Source: Adineta ricciae
Taxonomy: Eukaryota > Rotifera > Eurotatoria > Adinetida > Adinetidae
Length of the DNA stretch: 64,000 nt
NCBI GenBank assembly: GCA_905250025.1
Contig: CAJNOJ010000041.1
Location: 310,001-374,000, forward strand
Direction of reading: 5' to 3'
The translations under genes and the position numbers were made by a program. Shown here in pieces: positions 36,291-48,364 of this stretch; the stretch's first letter is position 1; every line of letters starts with the position of its first letter. Below the pieces are notes generated by a model, which made no database searches, was not told the DNA's origin, and saw nothing but the letters and a program-made list of their open reading frames with translations.

Positions 36291-39200
36291 ATGCCGGAAA
36301 CAATCGGTGATTATCAATATAGCAAACGGGACTTGATCGGACATGGTGCTTTTGCTATTGTCTTTCTTGGCCATTCGAAAATCGTACGTTGCATCAGCGG
36401 AGGACTTGTTTGTTGTTATGTATTTGTTTTCTTTATTGAAGAGTCCCGACCAACAAGTGGCGATCAAACAGATAACGAAAAAACAATTAGCAAAATCACA
36501 AAGTTTACTTGAAAAAGAAATCAAAATTCTCAAAGTAAGATACCAAAGAAATTTTCGTCGGTATTCGAAAAAAATCTTTTTCTCTTCCCAGGAATTAACA
36601 AAACTTAAACATGAAAACTTGGTAGCTTTGCTCGATTGTAAAGTAAGATCGAGCTTGTCATTCGAACACATTCTTTCATATCAATACGATTTTATTTCTA
36701 TCTCAAGGAATCTCCGAACAATGTTTATCTTGTGATGGAAGTCAGTTAATAAATTATGTGTAAATCTAGCAACCAAATGTTTGTGTTTTGTTTAGTACTG
36801 CAACGGTGGAGATTTGGCTGATTATCTACAAGCAAGACAAACTCTTAGCGAAGATACCATTGCGATATTTTTCCGACAAATTGGTAAAACGATCAATAGA
36901 TTTTTTTTTCTAATCAATTGCTAAATCTTGTATTGCTTTCAATTTCAGCTGCGGCTATTCGCGCTTGTCATGATCATAGTGTTGTAAGTACTTGTTGTGT
37001 TTTCTTTCCAAACGAATACTTACTTCATCACCAATTTCGATAGGTTCATCGTGATTTAAAACCTCAAAATATTCTTTTATCTCATCCGGACAAGAATAAT
37101 CCTCGCGTGCAGGATATCATATTGAAAATTGCAGATTTTGGCTTTGCAAGATTTCTCTCCGATGGTGTTATGGCTGGAACACTATGCGGTTCACCAATGT
37201 ACATGGCACCCGAGGTTATTCGCTCGTTACAATACGATGGCAAAGCTGATCTATGGTCAATTGGTACGATTATGTATCAGTGTTTGACTGGCAAAGCACC
37301 GTTTCAAGCTCAGACACCCCAAGCACTTAAACAATATTATGAAAGAAATGTTAATTTAGCACCGTCGTACGTGATCAGGGTTTTTATTGATGAAAATGTC
37401 GAAAGAGGATTTATACTTTAGCATACCACCATCGACATCCCCGGAACTGAAGGATTTAATTGTTCGAATATTGAAACGAAATCCAAAGGAACGAATTGAT
37501 TATGAAGACTTTTTTAATCATCCATTTTTAGCTAAAAGTATGAGTAGAGTAGAAAAAGTTTTGAACGTATTCAGAACCAATGTTCATTCTAGGCCAGCCA
37601 ATTCCAATATCATCGGGTCGTACACAAACATCTAGTATCAATATTATTAGTTCATCACCACTACGCGAAGGCATTCTATCTCAAGTTCAAGATTTCGTAC
37701 GTTTGCCTAGTTGAGATATCTTTTACACATTCTTCGTTGTTTAGGACTCTGTTATGCCACGACAATTCAGTCGCCAAATCGACCCAATTCCAGAATATGA
37801 ACCAGATATTGTACCAAGCACGATACCGAATCCACCGCAAACAGCAGTTAATAATCGACGTTCACCGTCGCCGAATTCTTTGAATAATCTCGGTCCACCG
37901 ACAAGTACAAGTCGATCATCAATCAAACGTTCAACAAATCCAACTACACCAGTATCAACAAAACAAGATGATTTTGTGCTCATACCAGAACATGTTGCCG
38001 TAGATAAAAGTCTTCCATCAGGTAATAGCATTCATGGATGAATTTTTCGCATTTCTATCTTTGATCTTTCAGCGGGTAGTCACACATCATTTGCTCAACT
38101 CTCACGAGAGAAACGTCTAACTAAAGATCAGCATCGCACATTATCTGAAGGAATCTTGTAAGTTATATTGTTCTTAGTTGTACAATTCCCTCTTACTTTC
38201 CTTTGGAAAGATGCTCGAAAGAATCATCGTCACAACGGCCCGATAATCTTGCCTTAACAGCCATTGAAAATACTGCAACTATCAAAGACACACGTGCTTC
38301 CAGTGTTAGTCAACCTATACCAGTTCCCTCACAAATTCATAATTATGAAAAGATGCAAGAATCAAGAGATCGAACAAAAAGTATTGGCGGTATTTCTGCT
38401 GGCAGTCCCAATAGCAGTCCGTACGACGGTATGTTAATCTTTATCATAACAAATTGTACTTTGATCTTTGAAATATTTCGATCAGATCGTCGCGCATCAT
38501 TGGATCGTCTTCGTCAAGCAAGTATTGTGTCATCGAATTCAGATTTAGCTAATTCCATAAGTCCACCGGCTGTCCGATTTACTGCTGAAGGTGCGACGGC
38601 GACCGCTAATCCATTCAGTTTAGTAGCGGCAGCACGCCGAACAAGTAGGATTTATCCATGAAGAAAACAGGAGAATGAATTTTTGACTTTTATAGCTACG
38701 ACACCACCACCATCACGTGCGATTCCATCATCTGCATCGAATTCAAGTCTTGTTCAACAACAAAATTCCAAATTGATCATTGATGTATCTCCACTGAAAT
38801 CGAGACCGAAACTAACCGACGTCGATAGTAAATATTTCAAAAACTAGTTATCTTGCATATCAATCCCTTTCCTATCTTTGTCGATGTAGATCTTCATGAT
38901 CGATTTTTCGAACAAGAAAACAATTTGGAGTTCTTCGGAACCAATCCCGATCAACAAACAGTAGCTGGACCACTTCGTCGACGTGTTAGTTCAATGTTCG
39001 GCGACACAAAACCCGAAGGTCGTTATTATGAACCACAACAGATTACCGATGATACTTTAATGGATGTAAGTTTTGCCGATCTATTGAAATGAAATTTTGT
39101 TCATAACCATATTTTAGAATGAACATCATGATACATTAAATAAACTCGATTTTATTCTTCAATTAGTTGATTATATATTGAACTTGGCTAGTTCACGAAC

Positions 39201-39938
39201 AAGTTTACTTACAGAATCATTAAGTTTAAATAATAAGAACAGTAATAACTCTTCACGACCGAAAATGGATCGTCTTAGTCATGTAGATGATCTATATAAA
39301 CGTGCTGAACAATTAACACTTTATGTTAAAGCTATGCATTTCCTTAGTTCAGCTATGTGTCTTGCTCGGTAGGTTGAATGTATTGAAAAGAAATCACTCT
39401 AAACAGTCTTTTCAGTGATACGTTGAAATCCGGAAGATTGCATCCAACAGCTGGCGTTCGGTAAGACTTCTTCGTCTTGTCTTTTAACATTTTCTACGAA
39501 TATATTCTTATAGAAATGCTGTTAGTGATCTAAATAATAAATATAAGCATTGTTTGATCATGTGTAAACAACTTAGTACACAGGAAGAATTGTTAACACA
39601 TGATGAAATGAAGGGTGTGACACTAACAGCGGACAAACTACTTTATTTACATGCAATTGATCTTTGTTTGAACGCCGCCAGTTTAGAATTCTTCGGCAAA
39701 GCTCAAGAAGTAAGAAAGTGATTTACGACGAGAAAGACAAAAGTCAAGCTTTGTGTTTGTCTAGTGTATTGGACCATATACTCAAGCCCAAGTCTTGTTT
39801 CACAGTTTAAGTCAACAAGCAACCACCGATTGTGATCGATCCATATTACGACAATATCGAGAAGCAGTCGAACGTCGTTTGCATTGTCTTCAAAATCAGG
39901 GACTTGTTGTGCTCAACGACCCATCGAGTACATCCTAA
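36291..39938 (+). CDS. ULK1: ULK/Atg1-family autophagy-initiating Ser/Thr kinase
   Basis: Nineteen exons close in frame to 882 residues (36291-36383, 36442-36534, 36592-36642, 36708-36740, 36796-36883, 36949-36983, 37044-37366, 37422-37537, 37593-37696, 37745-38021, 38073-38157, 38211-38428, 38486-38644, 38696-38827, 38890-39065, 39118-39368, 39416-39460, 39514-39709, 39765-39938). N-terminal kinase: [35 protein letters not shown], activation loop [14 protein letters not shown] Ser/Pro/Thr-rich linker carries a DDFVLIP motif that matches the LC3-interacting region of ULK1 (DDFVMVP). The C-terminal ~250 residues, ending NQGLVVLND, form the EAT/DUF3543 tandem-MIT domain that binds ATG13. The kinase starts autophagosome formation under nutrient control. 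ULK1 versus ULK2 cannot be decided. Confidence 0.94.
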
Positions 39939-40660
39939 TATTTTCAATCAAGGCTTTTCTTCTTCTCTGTACATTACTTTTCATCTCTCTAGTCACTTCT
40001 GTGTATATTCATCTGTATGTAGATCTGTTATTGTTGTACGCCTTTTAGAAAAAAAAACCAACAGGGAAAAGAAAATACCAAGTGACAAACAACAATGAAT
40101 GAGAACATGTCTGTTAAAAAACAGTACAGCTATTTGAAATTAAGAAAGAGAAACAGCGAGAAAAAACGTGACTATCTATCTTTATATATATATATAAATT
40201 TGTATATATTCATTTAGTCGGTTCAGGAAAGATGAGAATGTAATGTGTAAATAACACCTGAGAAAAGGCAAACTCTTTCTAACAGTTCTTCTCCCTGATT
40301 CGATCTAATCTTTTTCTCTCTTTTCAATAATTCTCTCGCTCAGATTTCTTCAATGTATTTCTATTCAGTCTCGTCTATTCTTTACTGTGATTTGTCTATT
40401 TCATTTGATCTTTTTTTGCTCTTGTACATTTATTCTGTATATGTATGTCCGTGGCGAATCCAATGTTCTCTTTTCGCTTTCTCATTTCTTTTTTTAAAAA
40501 AAGAATCAATTCATGCTGCGTGTATTTGTCTCTACGCTTTTTCTACTTCGTCATCTCTCTCTCTCTCTATCTCTTTTTTGATCACTTGACGATTTCGAAC
40601 AACATATACATTACTTCAATATATTTGACATTTATCTTTTTTTTCTTCTCTAGATGGAAT
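39939..40660. other. Intergenic region upstream of sarcoglycan
   Basis: About 720 bases without coding character: ULK 3'UTR, a (TA)n patch near 40185, and pyrimidine-rich runs. A TTCTCTAG acceptor ends at 40653, eight bases before the sarcoglycan ATG, implying a 5'UTR intron. Confidence 0.6.
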
Positions 40661-41804
40661 ATGAATGATATACAACTAGATTATGTTAAACCAACGAAAA
40701 ATATATCCGTTGGTATATATGGATGGCGGAAACGCTGTTTATACTGTCTTTTAATTGTTTTAACCATCATGGTCTTTATAAATGTTTGTTTAACACTATG
40801 GTTGTCACTTGTGTTAGGCCTTCATTGGGTAAGACGAGTTCGTTGTTTGTTCGTCAATCGAAATAGTTGTGTTTTCTCAAGGGAAGTGTTGGACCTATCT
40901 CAATATTTAAAAACCACGTAGTATTTCGATCACCTGTAGTATTGAAAGATGGCCTGGTGGCCAATCGAATTTTTAGTGGCGATCAGGTACGAACGTATTT
41001 GACTGAATTAAATGTATCTATAAGTGATTTATGCCTTTGAATAGTCTTTGAGTATTCAATCAGAAAAAAGTGTGCACATTCAAAGCGGTTCGAAGAATAA
41101 AAATTCCGCAATAACAATTGGTAAGCAAAGTCAAATGAGTAGGTTCTATGCACGATGTTTATTGATCGATTTAGACAAACAGGGAATTCACGCGAATTGT
41201 GATCAATTTCAAATCAATGATCGAACAGGTTCAAAACTTGTTGCGATTGATTCGTCACAAATCCAAGTTTACACTGATGATCTTTCAATCATCAACGGTA
41301 TGACGCGTTGGTAATTCGATAGCGAGGCATTAAATCATTCTTAATCTTTTCTTAGAACACAAACGATTGGAACTTCCACATCTAGTAACGAATTCAATCA
41401 GTTCAGATAAAAACCTAAGGTTAATTGAAAGATTACTTCGAATTCATGGTCATGTCTTTCATTGCTTTCTAGTCTCTCGGCGGATGAAGGTCGATTGACG
41501 CTCTCATCGAACAGTGATATTGATATATCAGCACGGCAAACATTGGATTTTGTTGCGAATGATATTGTCATCAAATCTCATACGGTAAAAGAACAAAAGA
41601 GAACGAATTTTGCATTGACTAATTGATCTGTAGATTCGCCTTCAAAATGAACATATCTATTTTGAAAAGTTACGCTTTTTCGATCGTGCTAAAGCACCAA
41701 TTGTAGCTCGTAGTTCTCAATCGTATTCTGTGTGTATTTGCGAAAATGGTCTGGTATTTGCTGCAATCGATTGTCGTCAACATGCGTTCGATTGTCGCGA
41801 GTGA
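40661..41804 (+). CDS. SGCD: Delta/gamma-sarcoglycan
   Basis: Six exons (40661-40828, 40882-40986, 41045-41297, 41356-41419, 41473-41584, 41634-41804) close in frame to 290 residues, the family's usual size. A short cytosolic N-terminus ends with VGIYGWRKRCLY, identical to the human delta-sarcoglycan juxtamembrane motif. A signal-anchor helix follows, then a beta-rich ectodomain. The C-terminus has the conserved cysteine cluster (VCICENGLVF, then CRQHAFDC). The protein is a type II membrane subunit of the dystrophin-associated complex, stabilising muscle membranes. Delta and gamma cannot be separated here; invertebrates often have one gene for both. Confidence 0.94.
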
Positions 41805-42107
41805 TTCAAGCCAAAGAGAAAAAAAGCAGCTTCAACATTTGCACTTCTTTTTCTATGCATTTATCCAGTTTGATGTTGTGTTCTTCATAGAATCTCAGGC
41901 AGCAGTTAGATTACATTTACATCCAATTATGAGTCAAGTATTTTCTTTTGCGTGTTTGTTTGTTTTTCTGAATATATTTCTATGTTTGTAATGGGGTATC
42001 GTTTTTTTAATAGTTATTAAAAATATACTTATATCAATATTGTAGTATTGATGTTTTGCTTTTTCTGAACTGAAAAAGAAAGAACTTCTCAAACATCTTA
42101 GATATAA
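41805..42107. other. Short intergenic region
   Basis: About 300 bases between sarcoglycan and CIAO1, both on the + strand. No gene seen. AT-rich around 41990-42050. Confidence 0.6.
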
Positions 42108-43531
42108 ATGCTTGCGGAGTTGATTGAATTACAAGAATTTGAAGCATCGGAAGATCGTATTTGGTGCGTAGCTTGGAATCCAACAGGAACATTGTATGAT
42201 CGAATCTTCGTCTGTACAGTACAATCAATGATTTGAACTGTTTTTAGACTTGCATCGTGTGGTTCAGACAAAGTAATCAAACTTTGGGGACGTGAAGGTG
42301 ATGAGAACTGTTGATTGCTTGTTGCTCTGCTTGATTAGATGTCAATGATTTGAACTTAGCGAAAATCTCTTCTTTATATTCAGGAGAACGAAATTGGGTA
42401 TGCAAAAGTACCATCACTGATGGTCATACACGATCGATTCGATCCGTTGCTTGGTCATTTTGTGGCAATCGCTTGGCATCGGCAGGTTTCGATGCGAAAG
42501 TCTCGGTGTGGGAGAGAGATGGTCAAGATTTTGTCTTACAAACAACATTAGAAGGACACGAGAACGAAGTTAAAGATGTGGCATTCTCTCGTAGCGGACT
42601 TTACTTGGCAACATGTGGACGGGATAAAAGCGTTTGGATTTGGGAATGTAAAGATCTTATCTTCCATAATTCAGAATGAGACGAAATTCAATGGATGTTC
42701 TAGATAACGAAGAAGAGAATGACTTCGCTTGTGCTGCCGTTTTAACAACACATACACAAGATGTTAAGCATCTCAAATGGCATCCACAGAAAGATGTAAG
42801 ACATTCAATTCTCTTCCGTTTCTCATCACCAGTCATGCAGGTTTTAGCTTCGTGCAGCTATGACGATACAATCAAAATGTTCGTTGAAGATAACGATGAT
42901 TGGACTTGTGCAAGCAGTTTAGGTATAGTATTTGTATTCCAAGCAGCAATAGTTCAATCGAATATTTGTAGAATCGCATAAATCAACAGTTTGGTCGTGT
43001 GATTTTGATGTCACTGGGAAACGATTAGTGTCTTGTAGTGATGATAAAACTGTGAAAATTTGGCATGCCTATGAAAAAAATAATCGAGAAGGTAAATAAG
43101 ATTGCACAATTATCATCTGTCTTTTTATCAAAGACTGGTTTAGGTATACGTTCACCGAGTGGAGTCTATCCAGTTTGGAAATGTGTATGTACAATCAGCG
43201 GTTATCATACACAAGCGATCTACGATGTAAAATGGTACGTTTTCTCGTTTTGTTTAATCTCCAGTATTCACATTGTCGTTTTTTTAAAAGGTGTTCCTTG
43301 ACCGGTTTGATTGCCACGGCGTCCGGTGATAACGCAATTCGTATCTTTCGCGAAGAAGAACGACAGCAAATGGATGCTCCTCCAAGTTTTTCATTAGTTG
43401 CTTCCAATACACATGCACATCTGCAAGATGTGAATCGTATATCATTCAATCCCAAAGAAGCCGGTCTACTGGCATCGTGTTCAGACGATGGCACGATCAA
43501 ACTATGGCGAATTGAACAGAGACCTTCTTGA
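42108..43531 (+). CDS. CIAO1: CIAO1, cytosolic iron-sulfur assembly WD40 protein
   Basis: Eight exons (42108-42193, 42248-42297, 42384-42647, 42704-42795, 42841-42922, 42972-43091, 43144-43234, 43291-43531) close in frame to 341 residues; human has 339. Seven WD40 blades are visible, for example [58 protein letters not shown] and [13 protein letters not shown] at the end. CIAO1 is the scaffold of the CIA targeting complex with MMS19 and CIAO2B that inserts Fe-S clusters into cytosolic and nuclear proteins. The 42647/42704 junction was chosen because it restores WIWEYNEEEND; the nearer AG would give an immediate stop. Confidence 0.95.
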
Positions 43532-43612
43532 GAAGTAATCAACTTCAAGTTTTTTTTTTCTTTATTTCTTTAAGTTAAGCAATTCTTTCCGTTTTGTTAA
43601 AAAATAAAAGAA

Positions 43613-43618
43613 AAACAC
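43613..43618 (+). terminator. Probable polyadenylation signal of CIAO1
   Basis: AATAAA about 80 bases after the CIAO1 stop; the convergent gene ends at 43671. Confidence 0.5.
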
Positions 43619-43670
43619 ACAAACATAAGTATGATTACGTCTGTGTCAATCGATAAAACCATAAAAACAT

Positions 43671-44580
43671 CTAGTTAATATCAACAAGTAACGACGAATC
43701 CTTAACATCATCTGTTAAGGCCATGTTTGCACGCTAGAAGAACACCCTCAAGTTTTTCCCATCATTGAAACGTTGTCTTACCTGTGTTTCGTACACTGTT
43801 TTCTTCTCCTGTGGCGCTTTAGACGAATGAATACTCAATCGGCCTTTGATTTCTGCCAGCAAATCGGACGCCGAACTGCTAAATGAACTTTGAAAAGATA
43901 GAGACACAGATTCGTGCAAAAATAAATGTTTGTTTGTCTAAACATTTACCTCGATGGTTCAGTTTGACTTACATCAGTACGTGAAACATGTGGAGAACCA
44001 ACGGCATCGAGACCTTCCCGAAGAAGTCGACTATTACGACGATCTATCGGTTTAACTGGACATGGACGTGTAGGAGATGGAAATGGATACAATGACGTTG
44101 TGTTGAAAACGTTGTTTGCTTTTCCCGGTTGATTGTTTTTTCGAAATCGATAAAAGCTTGGAAATGGTTGTTTCTTTTCCCTGAGAAACAAAATCAACAA
44201 AGATCAGACTATAGTTTTTGGGAATGAAACATTTACTCGCAAGATCTTTTATGTTTTCTGCAATAACTACGACAATAATATGTGAAAACAACAGTCAGTA
44301 ATAGTGCTAACAGAGCTGCTAAGCCGATCAGAAACCAGTGAAAATAAGTAAATGGAATTTGTTGAACGAATTGTTTTAGTTTATTATCGTATTCTATTGT
44401 TGTTGACGAATTGGATTCTATTGGAACGATTGTCGACGATAATGTATCAATAACCGTGGTTAATGTTGGCGAAATTTGCGTCGTATCGGATGATAATAAT
44501 CGAAATGTCTTCCGATGATGGTAGCTTTCAGGTCTACCAGCATAAAGATCATGATAAGTGAACAAGCCACTGGTCGCCAT
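43671..44580 (-). CDS. Single-pass membrane protein, function unknown
   Basis: Four exons (44580-44237, 44180-43950, 43887-43782, 43733-43671) close in frame to 247 residues; the last 48-bp intron has normal GT-AG ends. The N-terminal ~75 residues are Ser/Thr-rich with an N-S-S site and no cleavable signal peptide. A membrane helix (FHWFLIGLAALLALLLTVVF, ~residues 79-98) is followed by a Cys/Arg/Lys stop-transfer stretch. The cytosolic tail has a Pro-rich segment (YPFPSPTRPCPVKP), a basic RRNSRLLREG motif and a Ser-rich helix (SASDLLAEIKGRLS). No homolog recognised. Converges on CIAO1, with 139 bases between stops. Confidence 0.68.
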
Positions 44581-44899
44581 TAATACATGTTATAATCGTA
44601 CTGAATGTGAATGTTTATTTCTCTCCACACGAACAGATATGTTCGTCTTCATCCGCCCTGGACGATAGTTTGACAAATTCGAACGTGTTTTCTTTTTCGT
44701 TCTTCACAGTCATCGAATAGTCGACATAACTTATCTATCTTCGGGAGTTACATTCGCGGTATTAATACCACAAACAACAACCGATGTATTCGAGTACAAT
44801 TCAAATGGAAACATTCAGCATGTTACTGAATAAATTTTTATTTCGCTTATGAAAGTAGATGATGATAATAACAGAGTTTACGATACAGTACAAAAGATC

Positions 44900-46783
44900 C
44901 TAAGCAACTGACTTCTCGCGAATTGAACTACTGTTTCGTGAAACGGTTAATTCGTTAGAGTCTTTGGTATGCGATGAACAAGCATCATTCACCGCCTCTT
45001 TTTGCTCATGTTCGATTGACTCGAAGTCATCATATTCTTCATCTGCATTATCTACCAAAGCGTCGATATCAAATGCTTCTTTCATTTGCGTGACAAGTTC
45101 AGTATGGATGATTTCTTGCGTGCGTTCTGGTGGTTCGGTGAAATAAGTTAGTTTTCCATTTGTCCAATCGGAAAGAACTCTTTGTGCAGCTTTGTGTGTA
45201 TCGGGCACTCCACCTTTTTTTAAAGCACCAAGTTTCACGGCGAATTTCATAAGAAAGTCATTGGCGTCTGCAAAATCATCTAGATTGTATTGCAACAATA
45301 TCTAAAAATCATCATAAATATGTTCATTCAATCTCTAAGCGGTTCACAATGATCTACCTGTTCTTTTGTACATCGTTGTAGTAATAGTTCAATGACTGGC
45401 AAAGGATCCTCAATTGTTTCGATCTATACAGGAATTCCGACGAACATGCATTTATGTCTTTCTCCAAAATCGCTTACTCGAACACAATTTCTTAGAACTA
45501 GTGCCGATGGATTAGCATCTTTCGACATGACAATACCTGGACTGTCGAACAATTTAATTAATTTATCTAATTTAACTGTTTGGATTTGTCTAAAGAGCAT
45601 TCACCATTGAAAAGATTCATTTTTTCATTACAACAGAATCTCTTACTTTGTCAAACCAGGCATAGAACCTGTTTCACATGCTTGACTACGTTTCAGACTA
45701 TTAATGACACTACTTTTTCCTACATTAGGATATCCTAAAAAGAGTTACGGTTGAGTTGAGAGACACTAAGAAGTTCTTTACTCACCAACAACTCCAACAG
45801 TGACACTCGTTTTAATATCATTTTTTCGACAGTAATTCGACAATAGATTCATTAGTGTCATGGCACCAAAGCATTTATTCGATAATCTCAATCGCTGTTC
45901 ATCGCAAGCTTTCAATGACGCTTTAACATGTCCCTAAGCAGAACAAAATGGATGGTTTGTCGAAATAAGATTTCACCGTAGTCGATACCAATCGATCACG
46001 TTGATTTTGAGTCGATGCACGAAAAGCAACGGTTGGAAATTCATTCCGTAGATATTTCAACCATTGATCAAGATTGTATCGTGGGATCAGGTCTGTTTAA
46101 ACAGAAGACAAAGTGAGTTCATGATGAAAGTTGTAAAGCAAACCAATTTTGTTCAATAGTAGAATAAGTTTTTTGTTTTTGCCGGATGTTAGAACAGCTT
46201 CTTCTACTTGCGGACAGCGACATCCAAGAGGATCACGGGCATCAAGTACTTCAATAATGATATCAGATGCATCAATTACCTTATTGAAAAGCAAGTTCCA
46301 AATAAAAGTCTTTGATTTTGATAGATGTTCATACTTTCTTAAATTCACGGTAGAATGTTTTGCGGGATTTTTCATATCCATCGGCAAATTCGCAGGAATT
46401 ACAATCTTCTTCATTCTAAACTAATGAGATAGGTAAGAACGAAATAGTAAACAAAACATATACCGATGACACTTGTTCCTGTTCATATACATGTTGTCGC
46501 CGTTCAATATCGCGCATCATTGCTTCTAAAGTTTTCGGCCGGTCTTCCGGTGGCTAAAACACCAATGGTGTATTAATGAATTCGACATCTGCGGCAACTA
46601 CAAACCTGTACTTTTGTATTTTTATTCGTTTGCAATGAATCACTCTTGAAAGAGTCTAACTTTGGTCCTTTTATACTGGTTGGATTCTTTTCTAAAGATC
46701 GCAAATCAATCTCGACAAAGATGTCTTCATTGTCGCATACACTTACTCTTATTGTCGGAATGTTTTCGTGAATCTTTACTCAT
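44900..46783 (-). CDS. GNL3L: Nucleolar GTPase of the nucleostemin/GNL3L family
   Basis: Several short-intron exons, first exon 46783-46747. The G motifs are in the circularly permuted order of the YlqF/YawG class: [19 protein letters not shown]4 LLNKIGL, then G1 [17 protein letters not shown], switch region MPGLTK, and G3 DSPGIV. The following text ([35 protein letters not shown]) is closer to GNL3L than to GNL3. These GTPases act in pre-rRNA processing and large-subunit assembly in the nucleolus. The N-terminal basic region is short compared with vertebrates, and the C-terminus is acidic. The intron at 45373-45430 or so must be removed to avoid an in-frame stop. Confidence 0.88.
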
Positions 46784-46969
46784 TTTGAACTAGAACTGAG
46801 GTATGTCGTATCTGAAACACATTCTTCTTGTATTAGATCGTCTTTTTAGAAATGAATATAGAAAGACAAGAAATTGCTGATAGAAATTGAGATATCTCGT
46901 CAAGAGTTTATTCTTGTTTATATCGAAAATATATAGAAATCCAACAATCAGTTTGAAATCAATCTCATG

Positions 46970-48364
46970 CTAGGATGCTTCATAGTTTTCCACTTTCATA
47001 TCATTGATTCCGAGTAGTTCATCTTGTTCTTCGGAACGTTTGTAATGTTCGACAGTTAGCTGAGGATCAGGTTCCGGCGCACATGTATTTTGTAAATAAC
47101 AACTACCAGCAGGATCATCCAAAACAACGGTAACAAATTCTTCTCCAGCGAGAATCGCTTTCAGAGTATCGATAAACGATTTCATTCGATTTTTATCGCT
47201 TTTTGGATCATGACTATCACCGCCACTAAATGGCATAATGATATTGGCTAATTCGTCTTTTAATGTTGTAAATATGCCTTCGAGCGTAGTGAATTTACCA
47301 CCAATCGATCGTGAGGATGAAATTTCAAAATCAAGTTCAGGAATGGCGAATGATGATGTTTCGGAAACCAAGATATCGCGACTTAAATCAGTAGCATCGT
47401 TCATAGATAAAGTATAACGAACACCTTCAGGTGCAATGCCTGTACCAGATTTCACTTCATTGGATTTATGTCCGCAAGCATCGCATGATGTCGCCATAAT
47501 AATAACTTCCTTGAAGTATGGAATTTGCGTTACTTTCATGTTCGTATCGCATGGTGAATTACAATACGGACAATTGGTTTGAAATATCAAGATTTCATCA
47601 GTTATCGAATCAGCATTTTGCGTTTCGGATTTAGCTTCAGTGCTGCCTGTTTCTGTCGTGCTTTCTTCTTCGTTAATACCCAAGGATTCATTTTGTTTGG
47701 CTGTTCGACGATATTTCTTTATGGTCATTTGTTCGTCTCGATATGGTGCTTTGGGGTTTTCGATGCAACTGTTTCCGCTGGGATCATCGATTTCAAAATG
47801 GAATGGTTGTGATAAGGTTTTTAATGACTCAACACGTTTGATAAAGTCATCTAATTTCAATTTTTGTTGTTCAAATTCCGAAATACTACTTTGATTATCA
47901 TCGGTGGAATTTTTCTTGAGATCTTCTAATGATTCTTCGATTTGCTTGATGGTTTTGTTGATATTTTCTACAATTGAATCAAAAAAACCTTCGATAGTTG
48001 TCAAAACACCATTGGAGTTGTAAGGTTCTTGTTCAAAATCTAATTCTTTAATACGGATCGTTCCATAACCAGATTTAACGAATTGTCGATTAAGATCACC
48101 AGGTTGAGTGACATGCACATTGATGATAATTCCTAATGGTTCGACACTTTGTGCAGGTTGAATGTCATTGTTTTTAAAGTGGCATGAATCGCATTCGAAT
48201 GAACTGAGAATAACATCTTTGTAGAAAGGTATGCGCGTTAATAATAGACGTGTATGTCCCTTAGCATAGCAATTCATACAAAGTGATTCAATTTCAGTTA
48301 ATTGATTATCGGCATCATCAGCTGATAAGGCAGCAAAAGCTGGACGAGTTTCGCTTGTCGTCAT
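46970..48364 (-). CDS. ZPR1: Zinc finger protein ZPR1
   Basis: A single uninterrupted ORF of 464 residues, against 459 in human. Two ZPR1 modules, each a C4 zinc finger plus an A/B domain: first CMNCYAKGHTRLLLTRIPFY with ECDSC, second CPYCNSPCDTN with QIPYFKEVII and SCDACGHKSNEVK. Conserved DDPSGNSCIENP and DDPAGSCYLQN end the modules. ZPR1 binds eEF1A and assists its folding, and shuttles to the nucleus. It is the longest intronless gene here, where its neighbours have many introns. It ends 186 bases before the GNL3L start on the same strand. Confidence 0.96.
   Translation of the reverse strand: MTTSETRPAFAALSADDADNQLTEIESLCMNCYAKGHTRLLLTRIPFYKDVILSSFECDSCHFKNNDIQPAQSVEPLGIIINVHVTQPGDLNRQFVKSGYGTIRIKELDFEQEPYNSNGVLTTIEGFFDSIVENINKTIKQIEESLEDLKKNSTDDNQSSISEFEQQKLKLDDFIKRVESLKTLSQPFHFEIDDPSGNSCIENPKAPYRDEQMTIKKYRRTAKQNESLGINEEESTTETGSTEAKSETQNADSITDEILIFQTNCPYCNSPCDTNMKVTQIPYFKEVIIMATSCDACGHKSNEVKSGTGIAPEGVRYTLSMNDATDLSRDILVSETSSFAIPELDFEISSSRSIGGKFTTLEGIFTTLKDELANIIMPFSGGDSHDPKSDKNRMKSFIDTLKAILAGEEFVTVVLDDPAGSCYLQNTCAPEPDPQLTVEHYKRSEEQDELLGINDMKVENYEAS

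Noticed and set aside
41746..41991. + strand frame overlapping the sarcoglycan 3' end
   Set aside because: Out of frame with the sarcoglycan Cys-cluster exon, which ends at 41804 with the expected family C-terminus.
42675..42703. Earlier splice acceptor for CIAO1 exon 4
   Set aside because: Joining 42647 to the AG at 42674 gives an immediate stop; the AG at 42703 restores the conserved acidic linker before the fourth blade.
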